Shown here in pieces: positions 18,189 to 26,203 of a stretch of DNA of 64,000 nucleotides. Where the stretch lies: contig JAKCFM010000002.1 in NCBI GenBank assembly GCA_025041195.1, forward strand, positions 620,001 through 684,000, written 5' to 3'. Numbering within the stretch: the first letter of the stretch is position 1; every line of letters begins with the position of its first letter. Origin of the DNA: Halobacteriales archaeon YIM A00013 (lineage in GTDB: Archaea > Halobacteriota > Halobacteria > Halobacteriales > Haloarculaceae). The notes beneath the pieces are model-generated. The model made no database searches, was not told the DNA's origin, and saw only the letters and a program-made list of their open reading frames with translations. The translations under genes were made by a program, and so were the position numbers.

Positions 18189-19562
18189 ATGAGTGATACA
18201 GACGACACATCTTCGTTCGATCCAGTAACGGTGTTCGAACCGACAGAACAGGACCTCAGATCCGGCTCTGACGATTGCTACAAATGTTCGACGTGTGATA
18301 GTGTTTGCCCGGTGGCGGCCGTCGATTCGTCGTTTCCAGGCCCAAAGTTTCAGGGGCCAGAACAGTGGCGACTCACACGCAAGGAAGACACGGAGATTGA
18401 TGACTCCATCATGGGCTGTTCGAACTGCATGCGCTGTGATGGTGCCTGCCCGTCATCCGTCCCATTGAGTCAGATGCATAACACGGCCCGCGGCGCGTAT
18501 GTGGAACAGCAACGCTTTGCGAGCGATGCAGTGGCTGCACTCCGTTCGGGAGCGTTTCGCCGCGCCGCGTCCATTGTTCGGGACGGCGTTGCAGATTTCC
18601 GTGAACGAATTCGAAACCGGCTACTGGCAAACTACTACACGGCTGGACGATTTGCGAGCAAACTCCCCCGCGTTGCAAACGCGGCAACGAACTTCGGACC
18701 AACGCGGTGGCTTCTCGAACGCGTGCTTGGAATCACTAGCGAGCGGTCGTTTCCGTCATTTGCCACCCAGACGTTTCGTGAGTGGTGGGCCGACCGCGGT
18801 GGTTCCCACGTCGAAAATCCGGATAAGCGGGTGGCCTACTTTCACGGCTGTTATGCGAACTACAACACACCGGCGGTGGGAAAAGCCATGGTTCGGGTGT
18901 TTGAGTCGTTCGAGTACGAGGTGCTTGTTCCACAACAGCGCTGTTCGGGAACGCCGATGTTTGCGAACGGCCGGCTTGATGATGCCAAACGGCATGCAGA
19001 GACGAACGTTGAGTCGCTCGCAGAAGCGATTGCGGACGGCGCAGCTGTGATCGCCTCGTGTACCTCATGCTCGATGGCGCTTCGAGAAGAGTATCCTGAA
19101 CTATTCGATATCGATGATATCGACGCCGTTAGTGAGCACACGTATGAATCGCTTGAGTATCTCAGACACAATGAGGATCTTGACGCCGTCCTCTCGGAAT
19201 CATCTGGTGACGCAGAGGAATATGTCTATCACGCTCCGTGTCACGCCCGCAATCAGGGCCTCGAACGGCAGGCCGTTGAACTGTTTAGCAGCGTTGATGG
19301 CGTAACAATCGAGGATGTCGGTGATTCGTGCTCCGGGATTTCAGGGACGTACGGCTGGAAAACCGAGAAGTACGACAATTCAATGGCGATCGGTGATCCG
19401 ATGTTTACAGAGATGGAAGCGGCAGCCGGTGAGCAGGGGATGACCGAATGTCCAACGTGCGCAATGCAGATGTCACACGGCACCGGCTATTCGATCACGC
19501 ACCCGCTCGAACTGCTTGCTGACATTCTCACCGACGACCCGTCGGCTTCGTCCGATCGGTGA
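18189..19562 (+). CDS. glpC: Anaerobic-type glycerol-3-phosphate dehydrogenase, subunit C (Fe-S, CCG-domain)
   Basis: 457 residues. Electron-transfer subunit that anchors GlpAB and reduces quinone. It carries two [4Fe-4S] ferredoxin motifs, CYKCSTCDSVCP (about residues 31-42) and CSNCMRCDGACP (about 77-88). Two cysteine-rich CCG domains follow: HGCYANYNTP with QRCSGTPMF and ASCTSCSMAL, then HAPCHARNQG, DSCSGISGTYG and CPTCAMQMSHG. These are the heterodisulfide-reductase-like cofactor sites. It is third and last in the operon. The small gene downstream is convergent. Confidence 0.95.
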   Translation: MSDTDDTSSFDPVTVFEPTEQDLRSGSDDCYKCSTCDSVCPVAAVDSSFPGPKFQGPEQWRLTRKEDTEIDDSIMGCSNCMRCDGACPSSVPLSQMHNTARGAYVEQQRFASDAVAALRSGAFRRAASIVRDGVADFRERIRNRLLANYYTAGRFASKLPRVANAATNFGPTRWLLERVLGITSERSFPSFATQTFREWWADRGGSHVENPDKRVAYFHGCYANYNTPAVGKAMVRVFESFEYEVLVPQQRCSGTPMFANGRLDDAKRHAETNVESLAEAIADGAAVIASCTSCSMALREEYPELFDIDDIDAVSEHTYESLEYLRHNEDLDAVLSESSGDAEEYVYHAPCHARNQGLERQAVELFSSVDGVTIEDVGDSCSGISGTYGWKTEKYDNSMAIGDPMFTEMEAAAGEQGMTECPTCAMQMSHGTGYSITHPLELLADILTDDPSASSDR

Positions 19563-19606
19563 GGGGCGAACTGACTGCACACCCCGTGCACAATTCATTC
19601 GTATTG

Positions 19607-19903
19607 TTACCACTGATTGTTTCCAAAACCCAGATCTGAGTCGTCATCCGTGTCCGATCCCTTCTCTTCGTCAGAAAAAACGAACCCGCCCGTTTGCTCA
19701 TCGTCGGAGCCTTCTTCCTCGGTTGTGGCGGCTGAGGGCGAGTCAGTCTCCCACTCTTCTGTCTCATCCGTAGACCGCTCTTGCGGTCTGAGCATCCACC
19801 ATCCGATTCCGACCAACGACAGCAACAACCCGAGGCCAACGAACACCAATCCCAGATCGTTGGTGGCAAGCACGACCAGTTCCAACACAGTTACCGCTTC
19901 CAT
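19607..19903 (-). CDS. Small single-pass membrane protein with acidic tail
   Basis: 98 residues. One hydrophobic helix near the N-terminus (LGLVFVGLGLLLSLVGIGWWML, about residues 17-38, split here for reading) is followed by a highly acidic, probably disordered tail rich in Asp, Glu, Ser and Thr ending GFGNNQW. Its composition fits a haloarchaeal cytoplasmic or surface tail. No known motif. It is convergent with glpC (44 bp gap), and its upstream side carries an AT-rich stretch (19980-20010) that could serve the divergent MFS gene. Confidence 0.65.
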   Translation of the reverse strand: MEAVTVLELVVLATNDLGLVFVGLGLLLSLVGIGWWMLRPQERSTDETEEWETDSPSAATTEEEGSDDEQTGGFVFSDEEKGSDTDDDSDLGFGNNQW

Positions 19904-20089
19904 ATTCGCACTACGGTTCCATTACACTATTGTATTGTGGCTGCCCACATTGCTTGGCACCAATTCGTCCGCACCATGATACTAATATCATAATTAATTC
20001 TACTATTTGTAGGGTGAGATAGAAGGGTCGCCACAGCCATCTTTGGTATTCGTCACGATTTTCATTCCGTCGGTCAAATCACCGCTTGA

Positions 20090-21313
20090 ATGGAATCGCA
20101 AACTGAGCACAGCCCGTGGACCAAACACGTTCTCAGTGGTGGTCGCTGGCTGGTGTTGCTGGTTGTGGCCGGTGGCTGGCTGTCGATACTCGGTGGGCGC
20201 TATCTGTTTCCGGTGTTGCTTCCATCCGTCCAGCAGTCGTTTGGGCTCTCTGCTACGAGTGCTGGGATCGCGATAACGGTTCTGTGGGGGGCGTATGCCC
20301 TGATTCAGTTTCCAGCGGGTGCCCTGACGGATCGGCTTGGTGAACGCACACTGCTAACGACAAGCCTTCTCGTGGCTGCTGGGGCGATTGTCGGAGTGAG
20401 TGTCGCACCGACGTTTGGTGCATTCGTCGTCGGGTGTGGGCTGTTTGGATTGGCGAGTGGGCTGTATGGACCAGCACGTGGGACCGTGCTCTCGAAAACG
20501 TTCGGCTCCTTCGATGGCACGGCGATCGGCATCGTACTCGCCATTGGCTCGATTGGGTCAGCCGTGATTCCTTTGCTGGGTAGCCAACTGCTCACATCGT
20601 TTCACTGGCGAACGGTGGTTTTGGTACTCGTCGTTCCGCTCAGTGTCGTTGGTGGTGGTATCTGGTTAGTGATTGACGCACCAGCGTCGCCCACCACAGC
20701 CCGCACGTCCACCATTCCATCCGTATCAACCCTCTTTGGAGCCCTCACTCGTCGGTCAGTCCTTGTGGGCACAACTGCAGCCACGGTGTTGTTATTCGTA
20801 TTACAGGGGTTGACCGCGTTTCTTCCCGTGTACTACGTTCGCGCGGGTGGCGTTGGGCAATCGACTGCAGCGTTGTTGTACGCCCTGTTTTTCACCAGTG
20901 GTGCCGTGTTTCAGTCGCTTGGTGGGACGCTTGCCGACCGATTCGGTGATCCAGCCGTTCTCAGGGGGGTGACAGTAGTCGCATCGATTGGCCTGTTTGT
21001 GCTTCCGTTCGTTAGTGGACCACTCCCACTGGCGATCGTCACACTACTGCTCTCTAGTCGGCTGGCGATAAACTCCGTGAGCAACGCCTATCTTATCGAC
21101 TCGCTGCCAGCTGACAATCGAGCAACTGTGTGGGGGTTGTTGCGAACCGTGTTCTTTCTTGTCGGTGCAACCGGTTCAACGGTCGTTGGATTCTTCTTCG
21201 ATCACGGATACGAATCTGTCGCGATGTACGGCCTCGGTGGGCTCACAGCGGTGGGGACGGTGCTCTATCTGTTTCTCCCCCAGCGGACTGATGTGGCCAC
21301 CGCCGAGGGGTAG
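20090..21313 (+). CDS. Major facilitator superfamily transporter
   Basis: 407 residues with about twelve hydrophobic helices in two halves of six. The cytosolic loop between helices 2 and 3 has the MFS signature (GALTDRLGERTLL), and the equivalent loop between 8 and 9 is GGTLADRFGDPAVL. Antiporter-like motif C is suggested by the Gly-rich fifth helix (AIGSIGSAVIPLLGSQL). The substrate is not deducible. The predicted product begins with a short soluble N-terminus (MESQTEHSPWTKHVL). The PolD subunit gene starts 85 bp downstream on the same strand. Confidence 0.9.
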   Translation: MESQTEHSPWTKHVLSGGRWLVLLVVAGGWLSILGGRYLFPVLLPSVQQSFGLSATSAGIAITVLWGAYALIQFPAGALTDRLGERTLLTTSLLVAAGAIVGVSVAPTFGAFVVGCGLFGLASGLYGPARGTVLSKTFGSFDGTAIGIVLAIGSIGSAVIPLLGSQLLTSFHWRTVVLVLVVPLSVVGGGIWLVIDAPASPTTARTSTIPSVSTLFGALTRRSVLVGTTAATVLLFVLQGLTAFLPVYYVRAGGVGQSTAALLYALFFTSGAVFQSLGGTLADRFGDPAVLRGVTVVASIGLFVLPFVSGPLPLAIVTLLLSSRLAINSVSNAYLIDSLPADNRATVWGLLRTVFFLVGATGSTVVGFFFDHGYESVAMYGLGGLTAVGTVLYLFLPQRTDVATAEG

Positions 21314-21398
21314 GTGCGGGGTGTCATAGCACGATGGTTCCCGATCCAAATTCTTTTTGGGCGGATCCGCGAGAGTATCTATATCCTTGAACGGGCGA

Positions 21399-22940
21399 AT
21401 GCAGGTCGTGCGGGCGCTGGCAAAGCAGGGGTACAACGCCGATCGAGCGGCTGTATCGCTGATAGCCTCAACTGAAACGCCCGCGAAAGTCATACAGGAA
21501 ACAGTAGCCGCAGTTCCAGCGGGAACGCTTCGTCTTACGGTTTCGCACGTAGAATCAGCACTTGATTCGCTCGAAGACGTGTCTCGACCGGAGCCAGTGT
21601 CTATCGATCCGGACAACGTTCCGGATTCTCACGGTGGCGAAACGTCTAGCGGCGATGGTTCGTCAGCTGTGGGCGCTACGGCGACGATGCAGACAGAACC
21701 AGGTGGGACAGAACAGCCATCACAGTCGTCCCACCCATCACAAACCCTTGAGATCGACGGTGATGTGACTGGCGACAGCACTGGAACGGGGACGTTTGAG
21801 ACGTTTCTACAGACGTTTCAGGACCGGTATCAACGGCTTTCGAGCATGTTGCGCGGCCGTTTGAACCATCGGCCGGCAGAGACCCTGGCATCGATGGAGG
21901 GTGGGTCCGATGGGGCAATGATCGGTCTCGTTAACGACATTCAATCCACCAAGAACGGACACTGGATTATCGAACTCGAAGACACCACGGGAACGTTCCC
22001 CTGTCTCGTGATGAAAGATCGCGATATTGCGGATGTTGTGTCCGAACTCTGCTTTGATGAGTGTATTGGCATCGAAGGAACGCTTTCGAATGATGGAGAG
22101 ATCTGCTTTGTCGATTCAATTCACTTCCCTGATATCCCCCGAACCTTCACACCGTCGACGGCTGACCGACCGGTCGAGGCGGCGTTGATCTCCGACGTTC
22201 ACGTTGGGAGTGATGAATTCCATGGGGCTGCCTGGGAGCAGTTCACGTCGTGGCTCCACACCGAAGCGGCCGAACGCGTGGAGTATCTCCTCATTGCCGG
22301 CGACATGGTTGAGGGCGTTGGCGTGTATCCCGAGCAAGATAAAGAGCTCACAATTGTTGATATCTACGACCAATACGAACGGTTTGCTGAACTGCTCAAG
22401 GACGTGCCTGGTGAGATGGAGATCGTGATGATACCTGGCAATCACGACGCCGTTCGGCTGGCTGAGCCCCAGCCGGCGTTCGATGAGGAGCTCCGCTCGA
22501 TCATGAGCGCTCACGATGCCCACATCACGGCAAATCCTTCTACGGTTACGATCGATGGGGTTTCAGTGCTCATGTATCACGGTGTGTCGCTGTTTGAGGT
22601 CATCATTGACACCCCTGGATTGGAACTGGATAACCCGCATGAGGCGATGTACAACCTCTTGAAAAAACGCCATGTTGCCCCGCAGTACGGTGGACAGCTC
22701 CGGCTTGCCCCAGAGGAGGAAGATTATCTGGTGATGGATGAGATTCCCGACGTGTTCCACACCGGTCACTTACACAAGTTCGGGTATGGATCGTACAATA
22801 CAGTTCTCTCGGTCAATACTGGCTGTTGGCAACAACAAACCTCATATCAGAAGTCGCAAGGCATCGTTCCTGATGTTGGGTATGCACCGATTCTTGACCT
22901 GCAGACGCTTGATATGACGATTCGAAAGTTTTCTGGATAA
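21399..22940 (+). CDS. dp1: DNA polymerase D small subunit (DP1), 3'-5' exonuclease
   Basis: About 513 residues. The proofreading subunit of the archaeal replicative DNA polymerase D, a Mre11-like phosphoesterase. Landmarks are the N-terminal helical domain (RALAKQGYNADRAAVSLIA), a poorly conserved linker (residues 60-150), an OB fold (STKNGHWIIELEDTTGTFPCLVM), then the metal sites ALISDVHVGSDEF, LLIAGDMVEGVG, MIPGNHDAVRLAEPQ, VLMYHG and HTGHLHKFGYGSY. I give the ATG at 21399. The in-frame TTG at 21387 would add four residues and aligns about as well with relatives, so the start is uncertain. Its presence supports a chromosomal location. Confidence 0.96.
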   Translation: MQVVRALAKQGYNADRAAVSLIASTETPAKVIQETVAAVPAGTLRLTVSHVESALDSLEDVSRPEPVSIDPDNVPDSHGGETSSGDGSSAVGATATMQTEPGGTEQPSQSSHPSQTLEIDGDVTGDSTGTGTFETFLQTFQDRYQRLSSMLRGRLNHRPAETLASMEGGSDGAMIGLVNDIQSTKNGHWIIELEDTTGTFPCLVMKDRDIADVVSELCFDECIGIEGTLSNDGEICFVDSIHFPDIPRTFTPSTADRPVEAALISDVHVGSDEFHGAAWEQFTSWLHTEAAERVEYLLIAGDMVEGVGVYPEQDKELTIVDIYDQYERFAELLKDVPGEMEIVMIPGNHDAVRLAEPQPAFDEELRSIMSAHDAHITANPSTVTIDGVSVLMYHGVSLFEVIIDTPGLELDNPHEAMYNLLKKRHVAPQYGGQLRLAPEEEDYLVMDEIPDVFHTGHLHKFGYGSYNTVLSVNTGCWQQQTSYQKSQGIVPDVGYAPILDLQTLDMTIRKFSG

Positions 22941-23005
22941 TCCTTCAAACTGCAGCCCGCAATTCGATCGAAGCAGCTATTGGACTGGTCGGTCCGGACT
23001 GTGGT

Positions 23006-23170
23006 ATGGCTCCAGTGACTTACACCTGTCAATGTGGCTTTCGACTCCGATATCGACAAGATCTCGAACAGGAACGTACGCTGACAACGCCCTCATGGCG
23101 GTGTTCTGATTGTGGGACGCCCGTTCCAGGAACAATCGCCGAGCAGATCAAACACCAACATCCGTCTTGA
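23006..23170 (+). CDS. Small zinc-ribbon protein
   Basis: 54 residues (ATG 23006, TGA 23168-23170). The two knuckles TCQCGF and CSDCGTPVPG form a CxC...CxxC zinc ribbon with an Arg-rich strand between (RLRYRQDLEQERTL). Haloarchaeal genomes contain many such micro-proteins, generally of unknown function. It lies 65 bp after dp1 on the same strand and ends 56 bp before a cluster of 9-bp units. Confidence 0.65.
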   Translation: MAPVTYTCQCGFRLRYRQDLEQERTLTTPSWRCSDCGTPVPGTIAEQIKHQHPS

Positions 23171-23226
23171 CACAGTTGTTGTCGCCTCGTCGTGAGACGC
23201 GTGATGAGCACTGGGAACGCACTTTC

Positions 23227-23316
23227 TAATACCGTACGAACTGTATGAACTACATATACAGCGCATACCGTCTTTCCTGTCTATACTGCCTATACTTTCT
23301 ATACTGTCTTCACTGT
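23227..23316. repeat. Ten in-phase 9-bp ACWGT-type units beside the par operon
   Basis: Read from 23227 in steps of nine, the units end ACCGT, ACTGT, ACTAC, ACAGC, ACCGT, CCTGT, ACTGC, ACTTT, ACTGT, ACTGT. Phase is kept for 90 bp although several cores are degenerate. The cluster lies between the convergent ends of the zinc-ribbon gene and the RHH-like gene. With the large array on the other side, the par operon is therefore bracketed by repeat DNA. Confidence 0.75.
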
Positions 23317-23382
23317 ATGAATTCCAGTACGGTGTCGACGTTGTAACCCCCCATAGTATCCTCGCAAAATCAGTATCCGCAA

Positions 23383-23781
23383 TTAGTCGTTTTCGAGCGC
23401 TTCGGGTGCTATATCACGGGCTTCGAGGACGAGCCGTGTGAGTTCTTCGTGGTTTTCGTGCGCGAGGCGAACCATGGCGTCGTGTGCTTCGCGAACTTCG
23501 AAGTCGTCGTATCCGAGCCCGAGGAGTTCGTTTTCGACGCTGTTGCAGAGAAGCTTGATTCGTCGGGCAGTCTGTGCTTCTGGATAGATTGAGAGTTTTT
23601 TGCTCTCACCTGCGGTGAACGCTGGTCCCCCGTCGGAGGGAGTGTTCTCCTCCGTCGAATCGTTCTCCACGGATGGTTCAGGTGGTTCTGGGGTGGATTC
23701 GGGTTCATTTGCTTGTTCGTCGTCCGGTGCTGCTCCTTCTTTGACCTGATCCAACTGGTTTCTCAGATTGCTGCTGTCCAT
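23383..23781 (-). CDS. Putative ribbon-helix-helix DNA-binding partner of ParA
   Basis: 132 residues from the ATG at 23781, one base past the parA stop; a GTG at 23790 overlapping parA is an alternative. Residues 12-58 are acidic, Pro/Ser/Thr-rich and likely disordered. The C-terminal domain has the order expected of an RHH fold: strand KKLSIY (61-66), helix QTARRIKLLCNSVENELL (about 70-87) and helix EVREAHDAMVRLAHENHEEL (about 95-115). The short N-terminal segment SSNLRNQL with its Arg could contact ParA, as the N-termini of RHH centromere-binding proteins do. It is cotranscribed with parA and flanked by the 9-bp arrays, so I infer that it binds ACWGT units. The family was not recognised from a named homologue. 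Confidence 0.7.
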   Translation of the reverse strand: MDSSNLRNQLDQVKEGAAPDDEQANEPESTPEPPEPSVENDSTEENTPSDGGPAFTAGESKKLSIYPEAQTARRIKLLCNSVENELLGLGYDDFEVREAHDAMVRLAHENHEELTRLVLEARDIAPEALEND

Positions 23782-23782
23782 A

Positions 23783-24646
23783 TTAAGCACGCTCCGCGAC
23801 GATATCTGCCAGGGTGTCGAAGTGTTCTAGTTGATCGCACGATCCATTGTATGCCCCAACCGGCATATTGTTCGAGAAGGAATCCGAGAGCGCATCACGT
23901 TCACGAATTCCCGGTAGTGGAATGTCTCCCCGTCCGTTCTGGTCGATTTTCTCCCACTGTTCGTCGGTGATTCTGGCGTACGGTGGAAGATAGTCGGCCC
24001 AGTTGCGGTTGAGGTCTTCGAGGAGTCGTCGGTCCGGTTTGTTTGGCCGGATGGACTCACTCAGCATGTTCGGCGTGATGGCCAATATATCTGCGGCCCC
24101 ATCTGTCGCCTCGATGATTGGCAACAGTTGGGTTTCCATGATACGCTCTAGGCCACTGATTGATCCCTGCCCTGGGATCACCGGAACGATGAAGCTCTGG
24201 GCTGCGACGAGTGCGTTGTCTGCGACTTTCGATGGATCACCCGGCGTATCAAGGACGACGTAGTCGTAGCCGTCGTTTCGGAGTGGATCGACAACCTCGT
24301 TTTTCAGGATCACGTCCGCATTCATCTGGTTTTTCATCCGATCGTTGATGGTGGACATCTCCGTGGAGCTGGGAACCACACCGAAGCCCCATTCGGTATC
24401 GATCACCAACTCCTTTGGATGCAGGTCCCGGAAAATGACTTCTTCGATGTGACCGTTCTGGTTGTACGCATCGCCAAATCCCAGAAATTCCGTTCCGTGC
24501 CCGTTCTTATCGACATCCACGTACACTGTGTCGCCATGTTTTTCCTGTAATCGGTGTGCAAGGTTGATCGCTATCGTCGATTTTCCCATTCCGCCCTTCA
24601 GAATACACACTGCGACGACGCCATTTTTCGTTGTCTGTGGTTTCAT
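23783..24646 (-). CDS. parA: ParA/Soj-family partition ATPase
   Basis: 287 residues. The deviant Walker A KGGMGKSTIAINLA (Lys17, Lys22) is the ParA/MinD signature; Walker A' is VYVDVDKNGHGTEFLG and Walker B is YDYVVLDTPGDPS (about 128-138). Such ATPases bind nucleoid DNA as ATP dimers and move DNA cargo through a centromere-bound partner. There is no C-terminal amphipathic membrane helix of MinD type. The second gene, one base downstream, encodes the probable RHH partner. The start codon (24644-24646) is almost in contact with the 1.5-kb array of 9-bp units, so the promoter must lie inside it and autoregulation by the partner is likely (inference). Confidence 0.9.
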   Translation of the reverse strand: MKPQTTKNGVVAVCILKGGMGKSTIAINLAHRLQEKHGDTVYVDVDKNGHGTEFLGFGDAYNQNGHIEEVIFRDLHPKELVIDTEWGFGVVPSSTEMSTINDRMKNQMNADVILKNEVVDPLRNDGYDYVVLDTPGDPSKVADNALVAAQSFIVPVIPGQGSISGLERIMETQLLPIIEATDGAADILAITPNMLSESIRPNKPDRRLLEDLNRNWADYLPPYARITDEQWEKIDQNGRGDIPLPGIRERDALSDSFSNNMPVGAYNGSCDQLEHFDTLADIVAERA

Positions 24647-24647
24647 A

Positions 24648-26169
24648 GTCGACTGTCTGAACAGTGGCTACACAAAGTGCACTGTACAAACGGTGTATAA
24701 AGTGGGAACATCATAATAATCCCGGTCCTGACCAAAAGCGTATACACTGTTTTAACAGTACATACTGTATAGTAATGGGTGTGAAGGATCACGTAACGGT
24801 ACGCCCTGATCCCTGTCGCGTTTACCACCGGTTCGCTGGAGCACACTGTGAATACTGCATATACAGTGCTCACTGTTCAAACTGAGAATACTGTATAAAC
24901 AGTGGAAATACTGATCACGATATCCATCGTTAACCAGGCCCGAAGGGACAGAGGATTATTCCTCGCTTTCTACTGTGTATGCTGTCTATACCGTGCAAAC
25001 AGTATAGAATGAGCACACTGTTCTAACAGTTTGAAGTGGTGACCAAAGCCAGCAGTGACTTTCTCGGCAATCCGATCTCCAGCAGGTGGTGTCGTTATAC
25101 AGTGCATACAGTGTATAGTGAGCGAACTGTCTCAACTGTGTGGGCTGTTGTTGCTGTGGTAAGCTTGCTTACTGTGCTGACCTTTTACACCGTATTACCA
25201 GTATCTACTGTGTTTCGTTGGACCGGCCGATCGGCGCCCGAAACACCACAAGTACCGTTCCTCGGCCTTGAATCAAACGCGGCACAGTGTATACTGTTCA
25301 GACCGCTTCTACGGTATATACTGTTGTAACAGTGTAATATTTGGGGACTGGACTATTCTACGGAGTTCTTTCGGGATACGAGGTGCTCCCGTTTCGGCAC
25401 AGGATATACTGTTTCCACAGTTCTCACTGTCTAAAACTGTATACACAGTGTCTACTGTATCAATGGCTATCTACAGTCCACACTGTAGGGAGTGTCCAGA
25501 TTACATCCTATTGTTGATACAGACTGTGTAGACTGTGGCTACTGTATGAACAGCTTGTTTCATTTTCACAGTGTCTACAGTATACACAGTTTGCACTTCT
25601 CACGGTGCAGACGCCACATTGACTGTAGCACCGCTAGTACAGTATACGTGAGGTAAACTGTGTGCACAGTGTTAACCGTGGCTACTGTACAGAAGTTGCG
25701 GACGCTATGAACTGTTACAACAGCACAGAGTAGTCAAACAACTGCTGCTGTGAATATAATGTATAGACTGTTTGCAAATCTTACACAGTCTGTACAGTAC
25801 TAAGGCCTGGTCTGCTGTGTCCGATATTGGGAGCGATAGATATACGCTCCTATTGTACTGTATAGACTGTTCCAACCGTATATACTGTCTATAAATAATT
25901 CGGAGCTCCGCATCCAACAATCAGCATAATCTTACTGTTGTTACTGTAAATAAAGTGGATACAGCAGAAACAGTGTATACAGTTTGAATATCCTGTTCGA
26001 ATCCTTTTGACCCTCTACCAGCAGGCAAGGCGGTGATGCAATCTCCTGGTTTCGGAACTGACTCGCAACTCACTCTCCCTGGATACAAGAACAGCGTATT
26101 CGATCACCACTCATTCTACACTGTTCGAACAGTTTGCACTGTGTATACTGCACTCACTGCCGATACAGT
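24648..26169. repeat. 1.5-kb array of phased 9-bp ACWGT units: candidate centromere (parS-like) of the ParA system
   Basis: A gene-free stretch built from clusters of a 9-bp unit NNNNACWGT. ACTGT and ACAGT are reverse complements, so units occur in both orientations. Runs with exact 9-bp spacing, by first base of the core, include 24845-24899 (7 units), 24972-25026 (7 positions, one degenerate), 25099-25207 (13 positions), 25284-25329 (6), 25934-25979 (6) and 26120-26165 (6). Other runs are interrupted by slips of 1-2 bp (for example 24661 to 24672, 25426 to 25436). In-phase variants are GCTGT, ACCGT, ACTGC and ACGGT. I count about 85 units by hand. The array runs from the parA start to 35 bp from the quinone oxidoreductase stop codon. 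The centromere role is inferred from position and from known RHH/ParA systems with short tandem operator units. Confidence 0.85.
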
Positions 26170-26203
26170 TATTTCTACATTACCGGACAAAATCAGCCTG
26201 ACC

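Noticed and set aside
24648-26169. CRISPR array
   Set aside because: Repeats are far too short, there are no unique spacers of constant length and no cas genes nearby.
24648-26169. Replication origin with iterons
   Set aside because: Known haloarchaeal origin boxes are longer and lie next to orc1/cdc6; here the neighbour is parA. Not excluded, but the partition reading fits better.
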